Part shown: positions 1-8,662 of the stretch, piece after piece | Layout: each line of letters opens with the position of its first letter | Position numbering within the stretch: the first letter of the stretch is position 1 | Source of the DNA: Pelagibius litoralis | Lineage (GTDB): Bacteria > Pseudomonadota > Alphaproteobacteria > Kiloniellales > Kiloniellaceae | Direction of reading: 5' to 3' | DNA length: 64,000 bases | Assembly: GCF_011683915.1 (NCBI RefSeq) | Contig: NZ_JAAQPH010000013.1 | Coordinates: forward strand, 62,001 to 126,000 | Program-made: the position numbers and the translations under genes | The notes under the pieces: generated by a model | Told to the model about the DNA's origin: nothing | Database searches by the model: none | Seen by the model: only the letters and a program-made list of their open reading frames with translations

Positions 1-252
1 GCCCGGCCCCAGAACCGGCACCTTGCCCTTCTGGGCAGCAGGGACCAGACGATCAACCAGCCGTTCAAAGGCCAGCCGATGGCCGGCCGTGATCGCCGCC
101 TGGCGCGCCGCCGCAGCGGTCTCCGCCGTCTTGTCGACCGGCACCGCCCGAACCGTGAAGATGTCGCCCTGAGCCTTGGCCGGGCCGATCATGCCGGCGA
201 AAACCAACATACCCGTCATGACCAAAGTGCCGCATATCCGGCGAAACCGCAT
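1..252 (-). CDS. DUF2066 domain-containing exported protein (partial, N-terminal 84 residues)
   Basis: The reading frame starts at an ATG at 252 and is still open at the left edge. Residues 1-28 look like a cleavable signal peptide: a basic start (MRFRR), a hydrophobic core, and AKA-Q as the cleavage site. The mature start, [13 protein letters not shown] followed by an alanine/arginine helix and FERLVDRLV, matches the opening of DUF2066 proteins, which are predicted periplasmic and of unknown function. It is transcribed away from purM, and in many Rhodospirillales a DUF2066 gene sits divergent to purM. Only the first part is visible, so the family call rests on this segment and on context. 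Confidence 0.75.
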   Translation of the reverse strand, partial: MRFRRICGTLVMTGMLVFAGMIGPAKAQGDIFTVRAVPVDKTAETAAAARQAAITAGHRLAFERLVDRLVPAAQKGKVPVLGPG

Positions 253-322
253 TGCAAACCGTCCCGGATTCTCTATGTTCGCCCGTCGAAGCGGGCCCTC
301 TCGCTGCCCACCTAAATACTCC

Positions 323-1426
323 ATGTGCTGGGAGGAAGCCATAACAAGCCGGGACCCTCACCACAACAAGCTGAGCTATAAGGATGCCGGCGTCGATATT
401 GACGCTGGCAACGCCCTGGTCGAGGCCATCAAGCCCCTGGCCCGTTCGACCGCGCGCAGCGGCTCGGATGCCGGGCTGGGCGGCTTCGGCGGCCTTTTCG
501 ACCTGAAGGCCGCCGGTTTCAAGGACCCGCTGCTGGTCGCCGCCAACGACGGTGTGGGAACCAAGCTGAAGATCGCGATTGCCGCCGGGCGGCACGAGAC
601 CGTCGGCATCGATCTTGTGGCCATGTGTGTGAACGACCTTGTCGTTCAGGGCGCAGAGCCCCTGTTCTTCCTCGACTACTACGCGACAGGCCGCCTGGAG
701 GTCGAGGCCGGACGGGCAATCCTGTCCGGGATCGCCGAGGGTTGCCGACAGGCGGGCTGTGCGCTGATCGGCGGCGAGACCGCAGAGATGCCCGGGCTCT
801 ACAGCGATGGCGACTACGATCTGGCCGGCTTTGCCGTCGGCGCGGTGGAACGCGACGCAGTCCTGACCGGCCGGGATGTGGCAGCGGGCGACCTGGTCCT
901 CGGGCTCGCCTCTTCCGGCCTGCACTCCAACGGCTTTTCACTGGTCCGCAAGGTCGTCGAGACTCTGGGCCTCGCCTATGACCGGCCCGCCCCTTTTGCC
1001 GGCGAGCTTACCCTGGGAGAGGCTTTGCTGACCCCGACGCGGATCTACGTGAAGCCCTGCCTTCAGGCCGTGTCGGCCGGGGGCGTGAAGGCCCTCGCCC
1101 ACATCACCGGCGGCGGTTTCCTGGAAAACCTGCCGCGGGTAATCCCCTCGACGCTGCGCGTTTCATTGTCGGGCATCAACTGGCCGGTGCCGCCGGTATT
1201 TCGCTGGCTGGCGGCCAGTGGCGGAATTGCACCGCAGGAAATGGTGCGCACCTTCAATTGCGGTGTCGGCATGGTTTTGATCGTGGCCCCCGAAAGCCGC
1301 GATCAGGTGGCCAGCAGCCTGGAAAAAGACGGCGAAACGGTGTTCGACATCGGCCGGGTCGAAGCCTCTGGCGGACAGCAACCGGCCGTGGTGATCGATA
1401 ATCTGGAACAAACCTGGCCGTCATGA
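323..1426 (+). CDS. purM: Phosphoribosylformylglycinamidine cyclo-ligase (AIR synthetase) PurM
   Basis: Catalyses the ATP-dependent closure of FGAM to 5-aminoimidazole ribonucleotide, the fifth step of de novo purine synthesis, in the cytosol. The protein matches PurM throughout: [14 protein letters not shown] near the start, the glycine-rich GGFGG segment, [34 protein letters not shown] and HITGGGF. Length (about 361-367 residues) is slightly above the usual 345. It precedes purN by 20 bases, so the two are probably co-transcribed. The start is uncertain: ATG 323 is the nearest standard codon but has no Shine-Dalgarno, whereas GGAGGAA at 331 would fit an ATA start at 341. The frame is also open further upstream, but that stretch overlaps the divergent exported-protein gene. 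Confidence 0.96.
   Translation: MCWEEAITSRDPHHNKLSYKDAGVDIDAGNALVEAIKPLARSTARSGSDAGLGGFGGLFDLKAAGFKDPLLVAANDGVGTKLKIAIAAGRHETVGIDLVAMCVNDLVVQGAEPLFFLDYYATGRLEVEAGRAILSGIAEGCRQAGCALIGGETAEMPGLYSDGDYDLAGFAVGAVERDAVLTGRDVAAGDLVLGLASSGLHSNGFSLVRKVVETLGLAYDRPAPFAGELTLGEALLTPTRIYVKPCLQAVSAGGVKALAHITGGGFLENLPRVIPSTLRVSLSGINWPVPPVFRWLAASGGIAPQEMVRTFNCGVGMVLIVAPESRDQVASSLEKDGETVFDIGRVEASGGQQPAVVIDNLEQTWPS
331..337 (+). promoter_or_regulatory. Ribosome binding site of purM that points to an AUA start
   Basis: GGAGGAA is the only good Shine-Dalgarno sequence before purM. It lies downstream of the nearest in-frame ATG (323) and five bases before an in-frame ATA at 341, which opens the frame as ATA ACA AGC. 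Its position would suit initiation at 341 and cannot serve the ATG at 323. Confidence 0.45.
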
Positions 1427-1446
1427 CCGGCCGGTGGGATTGATCG

Positions 1447-2094
1447 ATGAAGGTGGCGGTCCTCATTTCCGGGCGCGGCAGCAATCTGCGCTCCCTTTTA
1501 GAGGTTGCGGCTCAGCCCGGCTATCCGGCTGAGATCGTTACGGTGATCGCCAACCGTCCCGGCGCCGGCGGGTTGGATCACGCGGCGGCTTTCGGCGTCT
1601 CTCACCAGACAATCGATCACAAAGACTTCCCGGACCGGACAGCCTTTGAAACCGCCCTCACCGCGGCGTTGAAGGCGGCCGGCGCCGAAATGATCTGCCT
1701 GGCCGGCTTCATGCGGGTGCTGTCCAGCGGCTTTGTGCGCCAGTGGCAGGACAGGATCATCAACATCCACCCTTCCCTGCTGCCGCTGTTTCCGGGCCTC
1801 GATACCCATGCCCGCGCCCTGGCCGCCGGGGTAAAACTCCATGGCTGCAGCGTTCATTTCGTCAATGAAGCGGTCGATGGCGGCGCCATCATCGGCCAGG
1901 CCGCCGTTCCGGTCCTGGGCGGCGATGATCCCGATAAACTGGCGGCCCGGGTGCTGAAGGCCGAGCACCGTCTCTACCCCTATTGCCTGCGGCTGCTGGC
2001 CGAGGGCCGGATCCGACTGATCGCAGGGCGCGTGGCAATCGAGGCAGATCCCGATCCCGGACACAGCCTTCTCAACCCGGCGCCCCCAGCCTAG
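1447..2094 (+). CDS. purN: Phosphoribosylglycinamide formyltransferase PurN
   Basis: Transfers a formyl group from 10-formyl-tetrahydrofolate to GAR, the third step of purine synthesis. The 215-residue protein has the family start MKVAVLISGRGSNL. The catalytic asparagine and histidine lie in INIHPSLLP (N106, H108), and the catalytic aspartate in EAVDGGAI (D144). These positions equal the E. coli numbering. It follows purM directly. Downstream of the stop there is a short hairpin (AGCCCG/CGGGCT at 2126-2143) without a clear U-tract, so the transcript end is not obvious. Confidence 0.96.
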   Translation: MKVAVLISGRGSNLRSLLEVAAQPGYPAEIVTVIANRPGAGGLDHAAAFGVSHQTIDHKDFPDRTAFETALTAALKAAGAEMICLAGFMRVLSSGFVRQWQDRIINIHPSLLPLFPGLDTHARALAAGVKLHGCSVHFVNEAVDGGAIIGQAAVPVLGGDDPDKLAARVLKAEHRLYPYCLRLLAEGRIRLIAGRVAIEADPDPGHSLLNPAPPA

Positions 2095-2300
2095 GCGCGC
2101 TCCAGTAGCGGCCCACAACCCGGCCAGCCCGCTTTTCCGGGCTTCCGGCACTGCTGTCGGGGCGCGGTTGGACTTGCCCCCCTGATCGTCTCAGGCTAAA
2201 AACGATAGGGACAGGTCAGTTGGGGGATCGGCTTTTCGGCCCTTTTGGGGAAAGCCACGCTCGAGAAGCCCGGCCAGGAAACACAGAACAGGGTTACTTC

Positions 2301-2423
2301 ATGTCGGAAGATCAATCGCACCGTGAGCATCAGACGAACTGGAAGGGCTTCGTGCGCTTCATCACCTGGTCCACGGTCTTCGTGGTCGTCGTCCTCGCTG
2401 GAATGGCGCTCTTTTTGCTCTAG
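2301..2423 (+). CDS. aa3-type cytochrome c oxidase subunit IV (small)
   Basis: A 40-residue protein with a charged N-terminal half (MSEDQSHREHQTNWKGFVRF) and one C-terminal membrane helix rich in Val and Leu. This size and layout match the bacterial aa3-type cytochrome oxidase subunit IV family of alphaproteobacteria, a single-helix accessory subunit of the terminal oxidase in the inner membrane. It stands alone here, away from other oxidase genes, which is common for this family. The ATG at 2301 gives the family start; upstream in-frame starts would add an unrelated tail. It ends shortly before a strong bidirectional terminator. Confidence 0.8.
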   Translation: MSEDQSHREHQTNWKGFVRFITWSTVFVVVVLAGMALFLL

Positions 2424-2463
2424 GCAGGGCTGAAAACATCCGTCGGCAGAGGTCGGCGAAAAA

Positions 2464-2497
2464 AAAGGGCGGACCCTTTCCGGGGTCCGCCCTTTTT
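2464..2497. terminator. Bidirectional rho-independent terminator between the coxIV-like gene and ndk
   Basis: A perfect 10-bp stem, GGGCGGACCC (2467-2476) with GGGTCCGCCC (2483-2492), and a 6-base loop. It is flanked by a run of A on the left and TTTTT on the right, so it can stop transcripts arriving from both convergent genes. Confidence 0.88.
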
Positions 2498-2526
2498 CGT
2501 TTGGCTTCCGGCCCGTCCGCAAACGG

Positions 2527-2949
2527 TCAGCCGACCAGTTCCTGCTCGGTGAAGAAGAACTTGATCTCCTCGGCCGCCGTCTCCGGCGCATCCGAGCCAT
2601 GAACCGAGTTGGCTTCGATTGATTCGGCAAAGTCGGCCCGGATCGTGCCCGGCGCCGCATCGGCGGGGTTTGTCGCGCCCATCACCTCACGGTTCTTGGC
2701 GACGGCGTTCTCGCCTTCCAAGACCTGAACCACAACCGGACCGGAAGTCATGAAATCGCAGAGATCGGCGAAAAACGGCCGCTCGCGATGAACGCCGTAA
2801 AAGCCTTCCGCCTGCTCGCGGGTCATCTGGATGCGCTTGCTGGCGATCACCCGGAGGCCGGCCCCTTCCAGACGGTCTATGACCTTGCCCGTAATGTTGC
2901 GCTTGGTCGCATCCGGCTTGATGATCGAAAAAGTACGTTCGGTGGCCAT
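2527..2949 (-). CDS. ndk: Nucleoside diphosphate kinase
   Basis: Exchanges the gamma-phosphate between nucleoside triphosphates and diphosphates through a phosphohistidine. The protein is 140 residues, the normal length. It has the start [14 protein letters not shown] and the active-site block NSVHGSD with the catalytic His at 117. A GGAG sequence lies about ten bases before the ATG at 2949. It is a single-gene unit that converges on the small oxidase subunit gene across a shared terminator. Confidence 0.97.
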   Translation of the reverse strand: MATERTFSIIKPDATKRNITGKVIDRLEGAGLRVIASKRIQMTREQAEGFYGVHRERPFFADLCDFMTSGPVVVQVLEGENAVAKNREVMGATNPADAAPGTIRADFAESIEANSVHGSDAPETAAEEIKFFFTEQELVG

Positions 2950-3212
2950 GGACTCTGGCTCTCCTTCAATTGAAGCTTAGTGGGCGATTGACGGGCTCGC
3001 TGCCGAGATCCGGTCGCTTTGTTTCCGCGCGGGCTTATAAACGCTTTGTCAGGCCGGGGCAACGGCCCAGCAGCGGCGGCCTCCGTCCCTGAATGGCACC
3101 GCCAGCCGCGACCCAGGGGCCTTTCGGCGCCCCGCGCCCCGTGCTATCACCCCGCGCTGACACAGTCGAGGATTGGAGCCGGCCCGGATCACGGCACGGC
3201 AGGCGTTTTTTC

Positions 3213-5096
3213 ATGTTGCATATCAACGAACTAGGCTATCGCGTTCAGGGCGATCCGCTGTTTGAGAAAGCCACCGTTGCGGTAAACAAAGGCGAGCGTG
3301 TTGGGCTTGTCGGGCGCAACGGCAGCGGTAAAACCACCTTGTTGAAGCTGATTTCGAAAGAACTGCAGCCCGACGAAGGGTCGATCACCGTTCCCCGCAA
3401 GTTGCGGGTTGGAAAGGTGGCTCAGGAAGCGCCCTCCGGGCAGACCAGCCTGATCGATACCGTGCTTGCGGCCGATACCGAACGCACCGCTCTCATGGCT
3501 GAATCCGAGGAAGCGACAGATCCAACGCGGATCGCCGAGCTGCACGAGCGCCTGGCCGCCATTCAGGCGGACAGCGCCCCGGCGAGGGCGGCCAGGATCC
3601 TTGCCGGCCTTGGCTTCAACGAAGCCGCCCAGCAGCGGCCCTGTGCGGAGTTCTCCGGCGGCTGGCGCATGCGCGTCGCTCTGGCCAGCTTGCTCTTCGC
3701 CGCCCCGGACCTGTTGTTGCTGGACGAACCGACCAACCACCTGGACCTCGAAGCCGCGCTTTGGCTCGAGACCTTCCTGAAGAGCTATCCCGGCACCCTG
3801 CTGCTGGTCTCCCATGATCGCGGACTCCTGAACCGGGCGGTCAACCGTATCATCCATCTCGAACACCACCGCCTGACGGCCTACAGCGGCAACTACGACC
3901 GCTTTGAGCGGCTGCGCCGGGAGCACTTGGAACACCAGGCCGCCCTCCACGCCAAGCAGCAGGCCGAGCGACGCCACATCCAGTCTTTCGTCGACCGCTT
4001 CCGCTACAAGGCCAGCAAGGCGCGCCAGGCGCAATCGCGGCTGAAGGCCCTGGCCAGAATGGAACCCATCGCCTCGGTCATGGAAGACCGCACCGTCGCC
4101 TTCGGCTTTCCCGCGCCGAGCCATCTCTCGCCGCCGATCCTGACCCTTGAGGACGCCGCCGTCGGTTACGAAGTCGGCAAACCCATACTCTCAAGCCTCG
4201 ACCTGCGCCTCGACATGGACGATCGGGTGGCCCTTCTGGGCGCCAACGGCAACGGCAAGTCCACGCTTTCGAAACTGCTGGCCGGCCGCTTGAAGCCCAT
4301 GCAGGGGCGGATGGCCCGCTCCGGCAAGCTGAAGATCGGCTACTTCGCCCAGGATCAGGCCGACGAGCTGGACCTGGAGGCAACACCGCTCAAACACATG
4401 GAACGCCTCATGCCGTTGGAAACGGCGACGAAGCTGCGCGCCCAACTCGGGCGCTTCGGCTTTGGCGTCGACCGGGCCGAGGTCGCCGTCGGCAAGCTGT
4501 CAGGCGGCGAGAAGGCCCGCCTGCTCTTTGCCCTAATGAGCCGCGATGCCCCCCATGTGCTGATCCTCGATGAACCGACCAACCATCTGGATGTCGACTC
4601 CCGCCAGGCATTGATTCAGGCCCTGGGCGCCTTTGAGGGCGCCGTGATCCTGGTCAGCCATGACCCCCATCTGATCGAGCTGACCGCGGACCGGCTTTGG
4701 CTGGTCGCCGACGGGGCCGTCAAGCCTTTCGACGGGGACATGGACGACTATCGCAAACTGCTGATGGAACAGCGCCGTCAGGAACGCTCGCGCCAGCGCG
4801 GCGAGAAACCGAAGCGCGACGACGTCGTCTCCAAAAAGGACCGCCGCCGCGCCGCGGCCGAGGCCCGGGCCGCCGTGGCCGATCTGCGCAGGGCCTGCAA
4901 GCAGGCCGAAGCGGATGTCGAGCGGCTTGGCAAAGAGAGAGACAAACTGGAAGCAAAGCTGGCGGATCCGAAGGTCTATGAGGGACCGACCGCAGACCTG
5001 CAGAAACTGCAGATCACTCTCGGCCAGATCAAGCAGCGGCTGTCCGACGCCGAAAACCGTTGGCTGGAATTGCAGTCATCCCTGGAGGAGGCCTAG
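3213..5096 (+). CDS. ABC-F family ATPase (YheS/Uup-like), ribosome-associated
   Basis: A soluble protein of 627 residues with two ABC domains and no membrane segments, as in ABC-F translation factors that act at the ribosomal E site. Domain 1 has Walker A GRNGSGKTT (34-42), signature FSGGWRMR (about 147) and Walker B LLLLDEPTNHLD (about 167). A charged linker follows (about 215-280), then domain 2 with GANGNGKST (about 343), LSGGEKAR (about 428) and DEPTNHLD (about 451). The C-terminal 100 residues are a lysine/arginine-rich coiled coil like that of Uup. ATG 3213 fits the family start MLHINELGYRV; the longer in-frame start at 3093 is rejected. The last 21 bases overlap the convergent PAS_5 gene. 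Whether it is YheS, Uup or another ABC-F subgroup cannot be settled by eye. Confidence 0.9.
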   Translation: MLHINELGYRVQGDPLFEKATVAVNKGERVGLVGRNGSGKTTLLKLISKELQPDEGSITVPRKLRVGKVAQEAPSGQTSLIDTVLAADTERTALMAESEEATDPTRIAELHERLAAIQADSAPARAARILAGLGFNEAAQQRPCAEFSGGWRMRVALASLLFAAPDLLLLDEPTNHLDLEAALWLETFLKSYPGTLLLVSHDRGLLNRAVNRIIHLEHHRLTAYSGNYDRFERLRREHLEHQAALHAKQQAERRHIQSFVDRFRYKASKARQAQSRLKALARMEPIASVMEDRTVAFGFPAPSHLSPPILTLEDAAVGYEVGKPILSSLDLRLDMDDRVALLGANGNGKSTLSKLLAGRLKPMQGRMARSGKLKIGYFAQDQADELDLEATPLKHMERLMPLETATKLRAQLGRFGFGVDRAEVAVGKLSGGEKARLLFALMSRDAPHVLILDEPTNHLDVDSRQALIQALGAFEGAVILVSHDPHLIELTADRLWLVADGAVKPFDGDMDDYRKLLMEQRRQERSRQRGEKPKRDDVVSKKDRRRAAAEARAAVADLRRACKQAEADVERLGKERDKLEAKLADPKVYEGPTADLQKLQITLGQIKQRLSDAENRWLELQSSLEEA

Positions 5097-5642
5097 GCGG
5101 GTTCCCGCCGGGTCGTCCTCCGATCCGATGTAGCCGTTCAATATCAAAAAGATATCGATCGTTTTGCCGTCAGCGGCCAGAGGATAGTAGACGCGCTCTG
5201 ATTCGATGAACTGGCGGTTTGGGTGGGGCATCGGAAAGCGGTCATAGAGCGGCCGGGCGGTCAGCAGAACCTTTTCCATGTTGGCCGTGACACGGCTGGC
5301 CAAACTCGGCACCACGGCATTGTCTATCGTCATTCCCGTCACGTCGCGCCCGGCCATCGCAATCTGAGTGGTGCCGACGAGACGGAAGCGAAAGCTCAGG
5401 CCGCCCTGATGCCGCTCGACATCGACCAGGTTGATCAGCGCGAGCAGATGAGGAAAGTCGACCGGGTCGATATGCTGGCGGCCCGGCAAGGCGTCGGCGG
5501 GCCTTACCTTCTCCAGATAGTCGTACATCTCCAGAAAGCGGCTATGGAGGGGCGGAGGCAGCGCCCCGGACAGCTCTGCGAGATAGTCGTCGGCGTACAG
5601 AATTTCGCCCGGGTCTCGCCCCTGTTCCCGCCCCATGGTCAT
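5076..5642 (-). CDS. PAS_5-type domain protein
   Basis: The central part (RFLEMYDYLEKVRP, then DPVDFPHLLALINLVDVE and FRFRLVGTTQIAMAGRDVTGM) matches the PAS_5 family (PF07310), compact sensory-fold proteins common in alphaproteobacteria and without a fixed function. The ATG at 5642 gives 188 residues, close to the family size; an in-frame TTG at 5732 would add 30 residues but has no ribosome site. Just upstream of the ATG is a 16-base inverted repeat (AGAGGT-TAGC-ACCTCT, 5649-5664) that could form a small hairpin in the leader. The gene overlaps the end of the convergent ABC-F gene. Confidence 0.75.
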   Translation of the reverse strand: MTMGREQGRDPGEILYADDYLAELSGALPPPLHSRFLEMYDYLEKVRPADALPGRQHIDPVDFPHLLALINLVDVERHQGGLSFRFRLVGTTQIAMAGRDVTGMTIDNAVVPSLASRVTANMEKVLLTARPLYDRFPMPHPNRQFIESERVYYPLAADGKTIDIFLILNGYIGSEDDPAGTRLGLLQG

Positions 5643-5878
5643 GGGGTTAGAGGTTAGCACCTCTAAAACCCTGAAATCACTCCACAAAGAGCTTTGCCTC
5701 TCATTCTCCCCATGGTTGCCGAACAGATGCAAGCAATCGGGAGAGGGGCAGAGGTTAAAACTCCCTTGATTTGGACCGCGCCGATTTTGCGGCGCTGCCT
5801 TGCAGGATCAACGCTCCTCGGCCGGGCCGGCCCCGACTAATGTCCGGCCATTCCTTAATCCCTATACGAAGAACACCG

Positions 5879-6838
5879 ATGGTTATCGCAACGCCCGACG
5901 TCTCCAGCCTGCCGGCCGCAAGCAGCCTGGCGTCCGAGAACAGTTCCAACACGACCAAACGCGCGATCGTGTTCATGGTCGCCAGCCTGGCATTCTTTGC
6001 CCTGATGGATGCCCTGGTAAAGGACCTGGGCACGCGCTACTCGACGATGCAGCTGGTGTTTTTTCGCAGCCTCTTCGCCTTTGTTCCGCTAGGTTACCTG
6101 ATCTATCGGACCGGCTGGGCCGATGCCATCAAGATCAATAACTACACAGGCCACGCCCTGCGCATCCTGGTCGGCGTGGCGGCGATGTTCTGCTTTTTCT
6201 ATGCCTTTGCCCATATGCCGCTGGCGGATGTCGTGGCGATCAGCTTTGCGGCACCGGTTTTCGTCGTCGCCCTCTCAGTGCCCCTGCTGGGCGAGAAGGT
6301 CGGGCCCAAGCGATGGACCGCCGTACTGATCGGCTTCGCCGGCGTCCTGATCATGGTCAATCCCGGCGCCGGGATTCTGGACCCGGTTGCGGTGATCGCC
6401 TTGATCGGCACGGTCTTCTTCGCCCTGGCCATGATCGCGCTGCGCAAGCTGGGCCGTACCGAAAGCGGTGCCTCGGTGGTATTCACCTTCACCCTCGCCT
6501 GCACCGCCCTCTCCGGCCTTGCCCTGCCCTTCGTCTGGATCACGCCCGACCTGCAGGACCTGGCTCTTCTGATCGCCATCGGCCTGCTTGGCGGGATCGG
6601 TCAGATCTTCATGACCTTTGCGTTCAAGCACGGGGATGTCGCTGTGGTCGCGCCCTTTGAATACACGGCAATTCTCTGGGCGACCCTGCTGGGCTTCGTC
6701 TTCTGGGGCGAGATTCCAGGCCTCAACATCTGGGTCGGTGTCGCCGTGGTGATGCTGTCGGGCCTCTTCATCCTCTTCCGCGAGGCGAACCTCAAGCTAC
6801 CCCGTGGACACGCCCGCCGCCTGCAGACGAAACGCTAG
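5879..6838 (+). CDS. DMT-family (EamA domain) membrane transporter
   Basis: About 319 residues with roughly ten hydrophobic helices arranged as two EamA repeats, each opening with a conserved segment (FFALMDALVKDLGTRYS and GTVFFALAMIALRKLGRT). This is the drug/metabolite transporter superfamily of the inner membrane; the substrate cannot be told. A 35-residue hydrophilic N-terminus precedes helix 1. ATG 5879 was chosen because the upstream in-frame ATG at 5840 has no better ribosome site; the start is uncertain by some tens of residues. It converges on the DUF1127 gene four bases away. Confidence 0.85.
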   Translation: MVIATPDVSSLPAASSLASENSSNTTKRAIVFMVASLAFFALMDALVKDLGTRYSTMQLVFFRSLFAFVPLGYLIYRTGWADAIKINNYTGHALRILVGVAAMFCFFYAFAHMPLADVVAISFAAPVFVVALSVPLLGEKVGPKRWTAVLIGFAGVLIMVNPGAGILDPVAVIALIGTVFFALAMIALRKLGRTESGASVVFTFTLACTALSGLALPFVWITPDLQDLALLIAIGLLGGIGQIFMTFAFKHGDVAVVAPFEYTAILWATLLGFVFWGEIPGLNIWVGVAVVMLSGLFILFREANLKLPRGHARRLQTKR

Positions 6839-6842
6839 AGCC

Positions 6843-7133
6843 TTAGCCGGCAACATCCGGGCAGATTTGTCCACGACGCCAGAACGGCAGGCTGACTTCC
6901 TGCCGGACCCTGTGGACGTCCAGACCCATATCGCGGATCAGATGAGGCCCCGCGTCCAGCAGGCGCGCCAGGTCACGGCGATAGGCATGGCGCCGCGCCC
7001 AAACCCGAAGAACCGCCAAGCCGCGGCCCGGTCTTGCGGGCGCCGGATCGACGATACCCACAGCGCTGCGGCGCTCCGACAGGTCCGGGAATGAAATTAC
7101 CGAAGCGCGGCCAATTGGATGGCTAGTGCTCAT
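6843..7133 (-). CDS. DUF1127 domain protein
   Basis: A 96-residue basic protein. The segment from LRVWARRHAYRRDLARLLD through LIRDMGLDVHRVRQEV to PFWRR is the DUF1127 motif, a short arginine-rich helix pair. Known members in alphaproteobacteria can bind RNA or affect phosphate and carbon metabolism, but this copy has no assigned role. It is divergent from the LysR gene with a 112-base shared promoter region, so it may be that regulator's target. The first 45 residues are unconserved low-complexity sequence. Confidence 0.75.
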   Translation of the reverse strand: MSTSHPIGRASVISFPDLSERRSAVGIVDPAPARPGRGLAVLRVWARRHAYRRDLARLLDAGPHLIRDMGLDVHRVRQEVSLPFWRRGQICPDVAG

Positions 7134-7207
7134 CTCGGATTCTCATTTTCTGGTCATAGTGCCTTGTTCTTCATATAGATACGCTTGACATACAGCCCTC
7201 TCAATGG

Positions 7208-7222
7208 ATGATTTCTCATCAT
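7208..7222. promoter_or_regulatory. Candidate LysR-type operator (T-N11-A palindrome)
   Basis: ATGAT-TTCTC-ATCAT lies in the divergent promoter region between the DUF1127 and LysR genes, 23 bases before the LysR start. It contains TGATTTCTCATCA, which fits the T-N11-A rule of LysR boxes. A TTGACA hexamer lies at 7185-7190, so the palindrome sits where it could cover a -10 region. Confidence 0.4.
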
Positions 7223-7245
7223 TGACATGAGGAAAATTCATTCGA

Positions 7246-8145
7246 ATGAAACGTCGTCTGCCCCCCTTGAGCGCGCTGCGCGCCTTTGAAGCCGCCGCCC
7301 GGCTCAGCAGTTTTACCAAAGCCGCGGACGAACTCTCGGTGACCCAGGGCGCAATCAGCCGACAGGTCCGCAGCCTGGAGGATCATTTCGACACCGAGTT
7401 GTTCCGGCGGGGCCACCGCTCGGTCGAACTGACCCCGGCCGGGAATCGATTGCTGCCGGCGCTGAGCGATGCCTTCGACCGCATCATGCTGGCGGCCGAG
7501 CGGGTGCGCGAGCGGCCGGGCGAGATCAAGATAAAGTCGAAACCGACCATCGCGGTGCGCTGGCTTATCCCGCAGATCCTGCGCTTTCAGAATGCCCGGC
7601 CGGACATTCAGGTGCGCCTGACCACAGCCTGGTGGCCGGTCGATTTCTCGAAAGAGGATTTCGATGCCGGCATCGTCTTCGCCCAGACCCGAGACGAGCG
7701 GCCCAACGCGGACCTGCTGCTGGTCGAACGCATGACGCCGGTCTGCGCGCCGGCCCTGCTGGAGGGCTCCCCCCCGTTGGCCCGGCCAGAGGACCTTGTC
7801 TATCACCGTCTGCTGCACTCGATGCCCAGCCACCTGGACTGGAAAGTCTGGCTTGCCAGCAACGACGTCGCCGGCGTCGACCCGGACGGCGGCGAAGACT
7901 TCGACTTTCTGGACGGCACCCTTCAGGCTGCGATTCAGGGTTACGGCGTCGCCATGGGCGACGTGCTGCTGGTTGACGACGATCTGCGGGCTGGTCGTCT
8001 GGTGACACCTTTCGACACGCCACCGACCGAGGTCGGGGCGTATTTCCTGGTCTATCCTGAGACTCAAAACGCGGATCCGGCCTTTCAGGCCTTTCGCAGC
8101 TGGCTCATCGACGCCGCCGAGGCGAGCCAAAAGGCGTTGACCTAG
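7246..8145 (+). CDS. LysR-family transcriptional regulator, GcvA-like
   Basis: 299 residues. The N-terminal winged helix-turn-helix (about 5-65: LSALRAFEAAARLSSFTKAA, then TQGAISRQVRSLEDHF and LFRRGHRSVELTPAG) is followed by a two-lobed effector-binding domain. The RRLPPLSALRAFEAAAR opening is typical of the GcvA-like branch. The effector is not predictable. It shares a promoter region with the DUF1127 gene and overlaps the end of the convergent holC by 4 bases. A GAGG lies 13 bases before the ATG, further than usual. Confidence 0.9.
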   Translation: MKRRLPPLSALRAFEAAARLSSFTKAADELSVTQGAISRQVRSLEDHFDTELFRRGHRSVELTPAGNRLLPALSDAFDRIMLAAERVRERPGEIKIKSKPTIAVRWLIPQILRFQNARPDIQVRLTTAWWPVDFSKEDFDAGIVFAQTRDERPNADLLLVERMTPVCAPALLEGSPPLARPEDLVYHRLLHSMPSHLDWKVWLASNDVAGVDPDGGEDFDFLDGTLQAAIQGYGVAMGDVLLVDDDLRAGRLVTPFDTPPTEVGAYFLVYPETQNADPAFQAFRSWLIDAAEASQKALT

Positions 8146-8591
8146 GCTTTCTGGCTCCAGCGGCCGGTGTCATCCTGCTGCCAGTAGGTGACCGCATGGC
8201 CGGCGTCCTTAAGTGTGGTCCATTGCCCGCGCGCCGCCGCCAGCGCTTCATCATCCGAACCATCGAAAAGGACGGCGCAGAGGCCATAGTCCGCGACCCC
8301 CTCGGTACTGCTGCCGTCGGTCAGAAACAGGACCTCGGCACCGTTGGGCGCGCCCTCGCCGGTCGTCAGCCATATCGGCTGGCGCTCGGCCCGACCGTCC
8401 TTCAGCGTGCCATGCGGCAGGAAGGAGCGGTCATTGTAGGTCCAGAGGCTGGCAGCAAGTGCTTCGACGCGCTCTTCGGAGCCCGCCCGGATCACGGCGC
8501 GCTGACCGCGCTCCAGCGTTTTTTCCAGCATCTGCGGCAAGGCCTGGCCGAGAGACGTCCGGGTCAGGTGATAAAACCGAACCTCAGACAT
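8142..8591 (-). CDS. holC: DNA polymerase III subunit chi
   Basis: 149 residues matching HolC: the start EVRFYHLTRTSLGQALPQML, the middle VEALAASLWTYNDRSFLPHG, and the end GQWTTLKDAGHAVTYWQQD. Chi links the clamp loader (through psi in enterobacteria) to single-stranded DNA-binding protein at the fork. Alphaproteobacteria usually have holC next to pepA, as here: pepA lies upstream on the same strand with a 71-base gap that contains a GC-rich hairpin. Confidence 0.92.
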   Translation of the reverse strand: MSEVRFYHLTRTSLGQALPQMLEKTLERGQRAVIRAGSEERVEALAASLWTYNDRSFLPHGTLKDGRAERQPIWLTTGEGAPNGAEVLFLTDGSSTEGVADYGLCAVLFDGSDDEALAAARGQWTTLKDAGHAVTYWQQDDTGRWSQKA

Positions 8592-8630
8592 GACCGGAGA
8601 CCGTGGCGTGAAGGGTCATTGCGCGAAGGC

Positions 8631-8656
8631 GCGGGCCGGAGTTCGCCCCGGCCCGC
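8631..8656. terminator. GC-rich hairpin between pepA and holC
   Basis: A 9-bp perfect stem, GCGGGCCGG with CCGGCCCGC, and an 8-base loop. The TTTT follows only on the plus side, while both flanking genes read on the minus strand. It may therefore act as a partial attenuator or RNA-stability element rather than a terminator for pepA. Confidence 0.35.
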
Positions 8657-8662
8657 CTTTTC

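Noticed and set aside
5649-5664. AGAGGT/ACCTCT hairpin as a ribosome-site-masking riboswitch for the PAS_5 gene
   Set aside because: The AGAGGT arm is 16 bases from the start codon, too far to be the ribosome site, and the stem has only six pairs.
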